Assembly (NCBI GenBank): GCA_025094145.1
Contig: JALLLS010000113.1
Coordinates: 29,044-93,043 of the forward strand
Direction: 5' to 3'
From: Spinellus fusiger
Lineage: Eukaryota; Mucoromycota; Mucoromycetes; Mucorales; Phycomycetaceae
Length of the DNA: 64,000 bases
In this document: one piece after another, positions 10,376-25,821 of the stretch
How the letters are laid out: every line of letters starts with the position of its first letter
How positions within the stretch are numbered: the stretch's first letter is position 1
Translations under genes and position numbers: made by a program
The notes under the pieces: model-generated
What the model was told of the DNA's origin: nothing
Seen by the model: the letters and a program-made list of their open reading frames with translations, nothing else
Database searches by the model: none

Positions 10376-11377
10376 TCAGTGGTCTGGCACCCACTCTTCT
10401 CCTACAACCCCTTCTTGTCTCAACACACGCAACATGATTTCATAGGTGTCTTGGTAAATATCAAAATGTCCCAATGCCATCATTTGGTCTGCCAATTCAG
10501 TGATCCTCTCTACAGTTGCCTTTCTCTTGGCTTCTTCTTCTTCATTCAGTTGTTGTGTTGGTTTCTTTGTTTTGTTCTTCTTGTCCAGTAACTTTTGCTT
10601 CCAAGCAGGCACCTTTTGGCTTGTCCCTCCTCCCAGTCCTGCCAACACCTCACTCACACTCTGGCCTGGCTTCAAGTGCACCACCATGGCCTTGTAAATG
10701 CCTGTCTTTGTTTGTGGCATAGACGCCTGTCGTTCTGCTTCCAGTAGGGCCTCTGCCTTTTCTCTTTTGGCTTGGGCTTCTCGTGCTGCCTTTATATCTC
10801 GACGGGAGATTCCTTCCATCCAGCGATCATGGAATGCCTGTGGATCTCCCTTGTTAAGCACATAGTTACCCTGAGCATCGAAACTGCCTTCTTCCAGTTC
10901 TTGTTGCATGTTGAAGGCCATGACAGACGGTGCCTTTTTCTTTTTGGGGCGTTCTCCTTCTCCTTCTTTATGATCATTGTCATCATCGTCAGACATATCA
11001 TGCGAGCCAAACTCCTGTCCTTCAATATCACCCATCGCCAATGTCTTTTTTTTGGCCGGCATAGCAGGAAGGTCGGCGTCACCAAACATATCAAAGTCAT
11101 CTCCTGCACTTTCATTTACTGCTTTTCCTTTTCCCTTTACACCAGACTCTTCATCACTGTCATTGTCACTGCTGTAAACACCACCATCCACTTCATCGTC
11201 ACTGGCATAGGCGTCGGTGTTGACAGCCCCACGGCGTTGTTTTGTGGGCTCAAGGGCATCTTGGTGGTCAATTTCAATATCATTGTCATGCGTTGGCTGG
11301 AAACGCACTCTTTTTTGACCCGTGCGGTCGTCCAAGTCGTGTCTTTCTACGGATCCTTTTCGTTTTCCGTTGGTCAT
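10376..11377 (-). CDS. LIN1: LIN1/CD2BP2-like U5 snRNP-associated protein lacking the GYF domain
   Basis: A single exon encodes 333 aa. The N-terminus is basic (KRVRFQ), followed by an acidic region, then the family's central signature: MAFNMQQELEEGSFDAQGNY..., DRWMEGI, and the Lys/Ala-rich helix. After that come a helical stretch (HLKPGQSVSEVLAGLGG) and ERITELADQMMALGHFDIYQDTYE. This order matches CD2BP2/U5-52K and yeast Lin1, pre-mRNA splicing factors in the U5 or tri-snRNP. Those proteins end in a GYF domain of about 60 residues; here the ORF stops at EEWVPDH, where GYF would begin. It converges with MPDU1, about 95 bp away. Confidence 0.82.
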   Translation of the reverse strand: MTNGKRKGSVERHDLDDRTGQKRVRFQPTHDNDIEIDHQDALEPTKQRRGAVNTDAYASDDEVDGGVYSSDNDSDEESGVKGKGKAVNESAGDDFDMFGDADLPAMPAKKKTLAMGDIEGQEFGSHDMSDDDDNDHKEGEGERPKKKKAPSVMAFNMQQELEEGSFDAQGNYVLNKGDPQAFHDRWMEGISRRDIKAAREAQAKREKAEALLEAERQASMPQTKTGIYKAMVVHLKPGQSVSEVLAGLGGGTSQKVPAWKQKLLDKKNKTKKPTQQLNEEEEAKRKATVERITELADQMMALGHFDIYQDTYEIMLRVLRQEGVVGEEWVPDH

Positions 11378-11401
11378 GAGCGGGAAGAAGCAGGGGTTTT
11401 T

Positions 11402-11449
11402 TATTTTTTATTTTTTATTTTATTTTATTTTATTTTATTTTATTTACAA
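11402..11449. repeat. AT-rich simple repeat (TTTTATTTTATT type)
   Basis: A T-rich pentanucleotide array lies immediately upstream of the LIN1-like start codon. It probably belongs to that gene's 5' region. Confidence 0.7.
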
Positions 11450-11700
11450 TGAGTAGGAAAATTGAATCCACACTCCACGTCACTAGAATAGGAGAGAAGT
11501 GAAGTGAAGGAGAGTCACAGTTGCCTAGATAAGAAGAGGATATCTGCATAAGAGAGCAAGAGTGCAAGAGAGTGTGTATGTGTAAAATATACCATTTTTA
11601 AGGGTTTTATTAGAATTAGATACAAGGTAGGGTGAGCTGCATAAATAATGATACAAGAAAATACAAGAGAATAGTCAACGCCTGAACATAGGCAGTCACC

Positions 11701-12645
11701 TTACCCTGTGGAAGGGTGTGATAACAGGCGATGAAAGACCTTTGAGCATAGTTGGCGACCTTTAGGAGACATACGTGGAAGTAGAGGCATAGCATAAGTT
11801 GGGGTGGATGAAGGCGTTCTTGAATAGGAGAAGCTGATGGGTGCATAAGATTCATTGGTGGTCAAGGCATGAACATGTCCCTGCATAGTGTCTGGAAAGG
11901 CCATAAGGTCTAGACTGTGTGGCCTTTGTTTTATATGGGGAAAAGTAAACCATCGATCCACGGTGGTGAAAAAAGAGGAGGCTGTATGGCGGCGTTTCTT
12001 TGTGGTGGTGTTGGTGGTGTTGGTGGTGGTGGTGGTAGTATTAGCAGTAGCAGTAGCAGTATTATCAGTAGCAGTATTAGCAGTAGCAGTAGTAGCAGTA
12101 GCAGTAGCAGTAGTAGCAGCCAAGGGAAACAGTGAATCATTCTCAATGGAAGGACGGTGAAGGGACAGAGAACAAGAGATGGAACAGGCAGAGGAAGGTG
12201 ACACAGGTGACACGGTGCTTGATCTTCGACTACTCTGGAGGGAGGAAATGGTACTTATACTGTCAAATCGTGTTCTGCCTGACTCAACTGTAGGCATAAA
12301 GATGGTGTCATTGTGGTAAGGAAATGCCAAGGGATAGGCATCAATTGCGACATTGTCTGTCCATTTGTGACGCTGGGTGGAATCTAAAGGGTCTGTCTCT
12401 TTGGATTCGACACTCCTACGCCGAGAGAGTGGGGTGGTGGTGTATGTGGTGTATGTGGTAGGATGACATGGAAGTAGAACAGACTCTGTAGCCTCAAATG
12501 TGATGTAGGGCCGGCGTGTCTCTGTAGTAGTCTTTGTAGTGCTCGTGGTCATTGTAGTCATTGTAGTGCTTGGTGTAGTACCTGCATGTGTGTTTGCATT
12601 GGCACTGACATTTGACGAATATTGACAAGAATTGAGGCTGTCCAT
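11701..12645 (-). CDS. Low-complexity Ser/Thr-rich protein, function unknown
   Basis: A 314-aa single-exon ORF that I do not recognise. It has a Thr-rich N-terminus, a Ser/Pro region with SISTISSLQSSRRSSTVSPVSP, an Ala-Thr-Asn repeat run (about residues 175-215) encoded by a trinucleotide-like array at 12009-12120, then KKRRHTASSFFTTVDRWF and a Pro/Arg-rich tail. The RRSS sites suggest phosphorylation or 14-3-3-type regulation, but this is speculative. Codon structure is sustained outside the repeat and a TATA-like stretch lies at about 12685, so I favour a real gene. Confidence 0.5.
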   Translation of the reverse strand: MDSLNSCQYSSNVSANANTHAGTTPSTTMTTMTTSTTKTTTETRRPYITFEATESVLLPCHPTTYTTYTTTPLSRRRSVESKETDPLDSTQRHKWTDNVAIDAYPLAFPYHNDTIFMPTVESGRTRFDSISTISSLQSSRRSSTVSPVSPSSACSISCSLSLHRPSIENDSLFPLAATTATATATTATANTATDNTATATANTTTTTTNTTNTTTKKRRHTASSFFTTVDRWFTFPHIKQRPHSLDLMAFPDTMQGHVHALTTNESYAPISFSYSRTPSSTPTYAMPLLPRMSPKGRQLCSKVFHRLLSHPSTG

Positions 12646-13232
12646 GAAGAATAAAGTAATTAACTCTCAAGACATGTCTTTCCTTTATATACACATTCAT
12701 AAGGAAGGAAATGCAATCAGACGCGTGTCTCCGATGTCCTTGATATTCAACCCCACTATAACACATCTTCTCCTCACTCACGCTCAAGTAGTATAAGGCA
12801 GTATAAGGCAGTATAAGGCAGTATAAGGTGCTATAAAGCAGTATAAGGTGCTAGAAGGTAAATGAACAGTCCACACAAATAGATCGACACAAGGGTCTGC
12901 AGTTACTTCTTTCGTTCACACTTCTTGCCATATGGTTACACACCAGACCAAGCACGACACTTGCATGTCCTTCCCTACTTACTTGTACACGCCTCATCCT
13001 TAATGAAAAAAGAAAAAAAAAAAAAAAAGAAAAAGAATAAATAACTCCACTCTAGAAAGATGACTCCTATTGGTGGTTGGATTCTTACTCTAATAGGCAG
13101 GAAGAAGGAGGTCTGTAGGACTATAAAAGGGTAAAAAGAGTAGCAAGGGCAAAATAGAGAGAGGCTCCCTTTCCCCCCCCCTCATCTATCAAAACAAGGC
13201 CCGTGCACTCTCCTCTTTTGATCAAGGCAAAA

Positions 13233-13382
13233 ATGAAAGCCGACCCCTCTGCCTTTCTCCTTAGTCATTCTATTCCCCGACCAGGGACACTTCTCCTTTT
13301 GTCACTGTTCTTACATGCAAATAGTGACAGTGCTATTGTAGTGACAATTCAATTCCCATTCTATTGTAGTACCACTGGCTGA
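13233..13382 (+). CDS. Possible 49-aa small ORF
   Basis: An ATG at 13233 opens a 49-codon frame ending in TGA. It lies about 105 bp downstream of a good TATAAAAG box. The peptide has a hydrophobic centre (GTLLLLSLFLHA) that could be a membrane or signal segment. No homology is recognised, and an ORF this short can arise by chance. Treat it as a candidate only. Confidence 0.2.
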   Translation: MKADPSAFLLSHSIPRPGTLLLLSLFLHANSDSAIVVTIQFPFYCSTTG

Positions 13383-13642
13383 CATGGCATTATCACTGTA
13401 CACCCTTGCCTTGACATGAAATCCAACAGGAGGAGGGATGTTATATCCATGGAGGATGTGATCTATTGATTTTATTTCTACAGCTAACAAAGTAACTGAA
13501 TACTTGCACTCTTTTATTTATTATTTATTTATTATTGATAGAAGAATGAATAGGGAAATATGTAGTGTGGGTGATGAACAAAAAGAAAAAGGTAGGTATG
13601 GTGAGTGAGTGAGTGAAAATAGACAAAGACACCTATAGAATG

Positions 13643-14028
13643 CATACATATATATTCATATATACATACACATATATACATACACATACACATATATACA
13701 TACACATACACATATATACATACACATACACATATATACATACACATACACATATATACATACACATACACATATATACATACACATACACATATATACA
13801 TACACATACACATATATACATACACATACACATATATACATACACATACACATATATACATACACATACACATATATACATACACATACACATATATACA
13901 TACACATACACATATATACATACACATACACATATATACATACACATACACATATATACATACACATACACATATACACATACACATACACATATATACA
14001 TACACATACACATACACATACACATACA
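13643..14028. repeat. Minisatellite, 20-bp unit (CATATATACATACACATACA)n
   Basis: About 16-18 nearly identical units of 20 bp, flanked by CATACA-type degenerate units. The regular Tyr/Met/Cys/Val ORFs on either strand here are artefacts of the repeat. The array lies just downstream of the RAE1 stop codon. Confidence 0.95.
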
Positions 14029-14077
14029 CGCCCACATTGCACTTTATAGCTTCATCGAGTAGCTTCATCGAGTAGCT

Positions 14078-15612
14078 TCATCGCTTTTTAGTAGCACGTG
14101 GCTTCACATCATCTTCCTTCACAGCATGCAATAGTATCTTGTTTGGATATGTAGGGAGAGCAAATCGGTGTCCCTAACAAACAACATACAAACAACATAC
14201 ATACATATCGATCCTTTCTTTTTTTCCTTTTTCCTTTACAGATACACCCACACACCCACACACCATACCTACCTTGGACCAATCATAGCTCATGGCATAG
14301 GCAAAGAGGGTGCCATTGTGATTAAAGGCAGTACAAGGGATTGTCCCGTGCAGATTGGGAAACAGCTTCAAACGCTGCTTGGAGTCCTTGTCCCAGAAAC
14401 TCACTGTACCATCAGCACCTGCTGTAGAGAATGTCCCATGCCCAGGATGGAAGCTGATGGCATTCACAGAAAAGACATTCTTCTGTTCGTCACGGTGACA
14501 CTTGAAGGAGAAGTTTTTGCTATTGTTTCTCTCAGATGAATGCCTTGACTCTTTCTTTGATGAAAGAAAGAAAGACAATTACCTCTGCTCTTTCTCTTCA
14601 ATGTATTGGATGGCCACCCTACCTTCAATCGACCCCACTGCATATCCCCTGCCTTGAGTGAAGCAAGATACAGTCCGTGTTTGCCATTTGAGGGGAGAAG
14701 TGGCTTGCTACTCCACCCTCAGTTCCCCACAGTACAGGCAGAAGGTGTGACTTACCTTGAAGGGTGTGGTAGGTGCAGTGAGATCAACAATCATCACATG
14801 CTTCTCAGCACATCCAGCCACCAAGAGAGAACCCTGGATATCCATTGAATAGCATCGATCTGGCAAGGACAGTTTGCCAATGGAAGATGGAGACCGCAAG
14901 TCCCAGTACTGAAGTGTCTTGTCCCAACTCCCTGTAGCCACTACATGGGGTGTCTGATCAAGGAATTGGATGGATTTGATAGGTGCTTCGTGGGATGCAA
15001 TCTGTGTGAATTGGCCGGTGGTGACATCAAACATTCTTCCTACAGCGTCACCTCCTCCCGAGACTACCTTGGTGCCGTCCTAACCAGAAAAAAAACCCCC
15101 CAACAGACCTGTAAGCTACTGTCTGGCAGCCTCCCATGTCTCTTTCTTTATGAGGGAGAAGGAGGGAGGAGGAGTACCTTGCTCCATGCTACACTTAACA
15201 CAGGCCCTTGGTGACTGTAGGCTGTTCTGGGAATCGTATTGCCAGAAGACTGGACTTCATAAATGCGCACCTACAAGCATAAGTGGCAAGTAGAAGAAAC
15301 AAAACCCACTTGTTCATCCCAAGAAGAGGCTGCTAAGAAATTGGCTTGGGAGGAAAATGAAAGGGCTGAAATGCCATCGGTGGGTGGGGAAGTCACCTAA
15401 TGTCCCAAAGGCACACAGATATTGGAAGAGAAGAAACATTAAAAACAAGACAATTAGAAAGACAATTAGAAAGACAATTAGAAAGACAGTTAGAATTGAT
15501 CTTATTCCAAAGGCCCTTTTTTTCTTTGAAATGCTCTATTCTGTCTCGGTGCCATAGAGTCACACCTGTTGTAGGTGCTTAAGACAAGTACCTCAAAGTC
15601 TTTACTGTCCAT
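14078..15612 (-). CDS. RAE1: mRNA export factor RAE1/GLE2 (WD40)
   Basis: Seven exons (15612-15592, 15396-15310, 15270-15178, 15079-14756, 14707-14583, 14519-14273, 14173-14078) join in phase to 330 aa. The protein follows the RAE1 beta-propeller: [79 protein letters not shown]...[48 protein letters not shown], and a basic tail ending [11 protein letters not shown]1/Gle2 is a nuclear pore-associated seven-blade propeller that binds the GLEBS motif of Nup98/Nup116 and acts in mRNA export and spindle assembly. It is about 35 residues shorter than the yeast and human proteins, mostly at the N-terminus (the first exon codes only seven residues). Confidence 0.95.
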
Positions 15613-15992
15613 GGCGGAAGAAGTGAAATAAGTAGTACCACATAGCAGTATCAGTAGAAAACAGAATGACATTCAATTCCCGACCGTGTGTCTTTTTTTT
15701 TTCTCTTTTTTTTTTCTCTTTTTCTTTTTTAATAATGCAAAAGAAAGGAGTCTCTCTTTCTTATTATAAAAGAGCAGCCTATAAATACAGATGTAGGGGG
15801 AAAATGAAGTCCATAACAGCTGGCAGTAGAAAATAGCTACAGTCAGTGGCAAGACACATGACTTTTTTTTTTTTCTATTTTACTCTACTTTTTGATATGG
15901 GCAGTCACTCTGAAGAGTAGTGGGATGAAGAGAGATGGACATCGGACACAAGATTCTTCTGAGTATAGATCGGTCTGGTACGAATCGACAAG
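15613..15992. other. RAE1 upstream region
   Basis: T-rich and A-rich tracts and a TATA-like TATAAAAG at about 15765-15772 precede RAE1 on the minus strand. Nothing else is seen. Confidence 0.5.
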
Positions 15993-15994
15993 TA

Positions 15995-17587
15995 CACACC
16001 CAAAGATTTTTGGGATATATAAAGAAATATTATGAGAATAAAATCACAATATTATTATGATTGGCTAATCTGTTTGAAAATGCTTTTTCGCTGTCTAAAT
16101 GATCAATTTCAAACTCTACTTACCTGTTTTAGCAATCACTATTGACTTTGCAATTAAAAAGTATAGAATTGGCTGTAAAGACAAGAAGTAGAACAAGAAT
16201 TACTCCAAAATTACAACTCAGTCACTGCTATTCTTCTCTTGACATAATGTGTTAACTATAAGCCCATAGTATTTGCAGCGTAACAATATTTAAGAAAATA
16301 TTTATTATAAGACACACACAGAATTAACTCTAATCATTGTCCATAAAATAGAACCAAACTCACTTACATTGAGAACAGTGTATTCATTTATTGACAATAT
16401 TTATAATCACCTCAATTATCTCATTGTAACTGGTATTAACAATAGTACTTGATGACAACAAGGTATTATTTCTAATACTGTCCTTTAGGTCCAAGGCAAA
16501 TAGGGTGTGAATTGTTTGACTTGTGAGTTTTATGGGTGGAGGCTAGTGTATACATCACCAGAATAGAGAAAGAAAAATTATTATTTGTTTTGATAATCCC
16601 ATCCTTTTGTTATTTCTCACACTGCACATACAACTTAACACTCAAGTAATCGTCAAGATGAGAATAGCTGAGCAAGGTAATGTGCCATTATTAACAAAAA
16701 GAAACAATAGGAGGTGATAGACACTACTAAAGACTAGCCTAGTGATGAAAAGGTAAGCAGTGTCTTCATCTAGGCTTGAGTTCAATGTAATCCATAAGAC
16801 ATTGTACTGACTCTTCTTCTAATAGATGATATATGACTCGTTATTCTAAAGACAAGTATTAAGTACAAGGTAAGCATATTATCTCTCTTGATTGAATTAT
16901 TACTAATACACTCTTCTGTTATTAGATAGGTTAAGACTCTTTCTCAAGGCAGCCTTAGGTGGTCTTCTTCCTTCTATATTATCAATACTGTTTAGGGTGT
17001 ATTCCCAAGCATAGTAATATATATCCCAAGAATAAAGCACAAGGCTTTTATAGTGTATTTACTATTGCTATTGTTGGAAAACCCAAAAAACAAGAGGTGT
17101 GTTTGTTTGAATTAAAGGATATATTTCTCAAAGATTTATTGTATGAATTTGGGTCTACTTATATACATATTTTTTCTATGCTACAAAGATCTAAGTTATA
17201 CAGTAATAGCTTCTCAGTAAATTCAGGGATGGTTTTCCCTCCCTTGTCTTATACGTGTTTCAAGGGGGAAAAGTCTTCACCTTTACAACACTATGAAGGA
17301 ATACGCCTAGAACAGCAGTAGCTATAGTAATAGTATAGTATAGTATTAGCTATAGTATTATTAGCTATATTATTATAATAAACAATTTTATCTATTAACA
17401 ATTTTGTTCATAAACAATATTATTTATTGATAATACAATTTGATATTGATGTATTCCATAAAAAGAAATAGAAATTTAGATACTTGCAAACCTTTGATTT
17501 TAAACACAGTCCCATAAAAGGGCAATATTTTATTACGTAACAGGTAATACTGTGCACCTTTAAAGACCCGAAAAATCTCCTGGTCTA
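15995..17587 (+). mobile_element. Non-autonomous Plavaka-family derivative with nested solo LTR
   Basis: It begins after TA (15993-15994) with CACACCCAAAGATTTTTGGG, the same terminus as the coding element at 56792. It ends CGAAAAATCTCCTGGTC..., a diverged terminal repeat, before TA at 17588-17589. Internal sequence matches the terminal noncoding parts of 56792-60932, but the transposase region is absent. It would need a transposase supplied elsewhere. A 220-bp solo LTR is inserted at 17071-17290. Confidence 0.75.
17071..17290 (+). repeat. Solo LTR (family A) with 4-bp target duplication
   Basis: It starts TGTTGGAAAACCC and ends CACCTTTACAACA. CTAT at 17067-17070 is repeated at 17291-17294, and removing the insert restores the TTGCTATGAAGG found in the related element near 60655. 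Relatives start at 24954 and 51129. Confidence 0.8.
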
Positions 17588-17589
17588 TA

Positions 17590-19325
17590 GACCAATTGCA
17601 GTTCATTTGTCGTCTTTGATCTTAGATATATCAAAGGAAATCCGGACAGTTGAACGTGTAGTAGAACTCTGCTCTTTATTCATTCAATTCAATACTTTTA
17701 TACTATTTCCACGCACTACTTCTACTAACTTATGATACAATAGGTAGATCTTAGAGATGTACTCATTCTTAGCCTGCCTGACTTCAAACCATTCACATTT
17801 CTTCTTTTGGTTGGCTTCTTCACCAAAGATGCCACTATCTATAAAAAGAAAAGTAATATCACGACACATTGGTGTTAGTGCAGTCTATTGGAGTCGACGA
17901 TAATATACCTGAAAAAGTGTCCAAAGACTGTTTCTATGATAACATATTATATCCCGATCATGACTGTCATTCTACCAAGTCACGTAGCACCTGCCGCAGC
18001 TCATCTTACACTCTACCGGTTCTCAGGAATGCTAAGAATGTAGAATATTATACTCCAATCAGATGACAATCAAAAAGGCATGTTTACAAGATCAGACATT
18101 ATGCTGACAATGATGCCTGATTGTAACAAGAGAAACAAACAATCGTCAGATAGTCTTGGTATTCTTATCACTTGTCTTACTCATCCCTTGATCAATGGCT
18201 GTATCTTTTTATCTTTATTGTTGTATAGAAATAATAATTCTTGTGCACTCTTTTTCTTTCTTCTTTTTTTTTATATATATAAAAATAATACAATTAGATC
18301 ACTTTCTAAATTTATAATATAAATATTTGTTTATTTGTTTATTTATTTTGCACACTAAATTTTTAAGTTTGAACATTATGTTGAAGAGAAGCCTTAAACA
18401 ATCTTACTGTCTTTTACCATGGATCTATTTTTTAATTCATAGTACAATTCATTAGATCTTTGACTCAAGGACTAAGCATTTATCAGAGGCCATTGAAAAA
18501 GAAAAGAAAAAAAGAAAGAAATAGAGAAAGATTTCTGAGCCAATATCTTAGTCCAAATCTTTGCTCAGTAAATGATCCAGATATTCTACTAGAAAATGAT
18601 CAAATCATCTCGGAGAATGGTGTGTTTCTGATCTGTGGGATGTGGGACCAATGCAGATCGGTGAGGTGGGTGATTCTTCTGTAAGAGTGGCTAGAAACAC
18701 ATACTACTCAAAAGAAGAAAAGGAAAAGAAAAAGGTGCTATATAACAAGGGTGAGGCTCAGCAACATTGGATTAGAAATAGCGTGAAGATGTGTCTGAAG
18801 AGATCCACAGGAGAGAATCGAATGGAGAATCAAAATAAAGAGCCGATTGTCATTGCATTGGAGAACAGAAAAGACTTCATTCTCTTACTACAGGGACTCT
18901 TGTTAGAGAGCCCGGTGCTTCCAACCAATCCACGAGAAATAGAAGCTTATGGTTTTTATGGTTTCTATGAAGATTGAGAGGATAGATCAATCTTTCTATA
19001 GTCATCATGGCTTAATAGCATGACTACAGAGACATAACAGTGGCTTCATCTTCTAAAGACATGTCACTGGAGTCAGCTAGTGGGTCGTTTTTCTGTTCTA
19101 CACCACAGAGTCCTATTCTCCAATGAATAAAGTTTGACTGCGGCTCTCTTCAATTCATTGCCAGCAAGCGGAATGGAGGACAATAAAAATGCAACTTGAA
19201 ATAAAAAACAATTATAATACCCGACACATATATTTATATTGTGTCACTATGCACTGATACCTCTTTCTCTCTTCCTTTCTTCCTTTCTCTCTCTCTCTTG
19301 TCTTGTATACGAGTGGATTGATTTC
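17590..19325. other. Spacer without a supported gene
   Basis: Only scattered open stretches are seen. One on the minus strand (17684-17830) has KCEWFEVRQAKNEYISKIY and could be a retroelement gag relic. Another on the plus strand (18642-18977, 111 aa) has an acidic end (YGFYGFYED) and no recognised family. The region before 19326 has a pyrimidine-rich stretch (19260-19305) that probably belongs to the ABC transporter promoter. Confidence 0.4.
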
Positions 19326-24887
<5,562 letters not shown>

Positions 24888-24953
24888 TAAAAGCTCAGCT
24901 ATATGATTTGTTTAGAATATTTTTTCTTTCTTTTATTTTTAGAGAGTAGATAG

Positions 24954-25151
24954 TGTTCAGAAACGACCAGGAACAAGAGGTGTTTTTGGTAATAAAATAG
25001 TTGTATTTATCAAAGCTCTATACTACAACAATTACAACTACTTATATACTTTTTAGACTATGTTAATTTAATCTAATTCTGCAATAGCAATGTCTCTGAG
25101 AGGGTTGATTTCCTCAACATTCTCAACAATAGGAATCATCACCTTACAAAG
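24954..25151 (+). repeat. LTR-like repeat, family A copy
   Basis: It starts TGTTCAGAAACGACC, shares AACAAGAGGTGTKTTTGGT and a TATATA-containing centre with the 17071 and 51129 copies, and ends near CATCACCTTACAA. The ends are approximate. The remaining spacer to 25317 shows nothing further. Confidence 0.45.
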
Positions 25152-25317
25152 AAGTCAGTAAGAATAATAAGGAAAAAGATATATATTGATATTTAATATC
25201 TAATGGCTAGTTACCATACATGCCTTGTTTCGACAAGCATGTGTTGAACATTAATTATTTTATTGATATGTTTGATAATGGATATGTGTAAAGAGGTTAA
25301 TACTTTAAAAGAAACAC

Positions 25318-25790
25318 ACTGCTTATGTAGATTAGAGTGCGATTATTTATTACACTTATTATACTTATCATTTACTACTATTATTATCTATCATTCTTGT
25401 TTGCATTCTTGTTTTCATTTTCTACTAATAAAAGATCCTTCTCTAATGAACTTTTTCTCTTCCTTTTCTTCTTCTTTTTATAACAACAACCCTTTCCTCT
25501 ACTATAACACCAGTCCCAATCCATCCAAATGTGTACATAGCCAACACATAGTCCCTTGCCATGGAATCCGCCAAAAATTAAGCCAGTAAAGAGGAGAGGT
25601 CCTTGTTATTTATTTGTGACAACTCCAATGACCCAATAAGCGACGCCCCCTCCTCCCTCTTTTTTTTTTTTCCTTTCTTTTTCTGCTTATTATTTTTGTA
25701 TTTCTGCTCTTTCAGCGAGTCGCCCTCTTTATTTATTTTTATTTTTTATTTTTTATTTTATTTTATTTTTTCCTATTTTTATTTTATTTT

Positions 25791-25821
<31 letters not shown>

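Larger units (their letters stand above)
12646..14077. other. Intergenic region with short tandem repeats and a minisatellite
   Basis: It holds a 10-bp array of GTATAAGGCA/TGC units (about 12788-12850), a poly(A) run at 13005-13035, a TATA-like TATAAAAG at 13122 followed by a small ORF, and the 20-bp minisatellite described separately. No other gene is supported. Confidence 0.6.

Noticed and set aside
13532..14068. Long ORFs of Tyr/Val/Cys/Met or Thr/His/Ile repeats on both strands
   Set aside because: They are translations of the 20-bp minisatellite; open frames arise because the unit lacks stops, not from coding.
18642..18977. Host gene of 111 aa
   Set aside because: No family, no clear promoter and poor context; left as part of the spacer.
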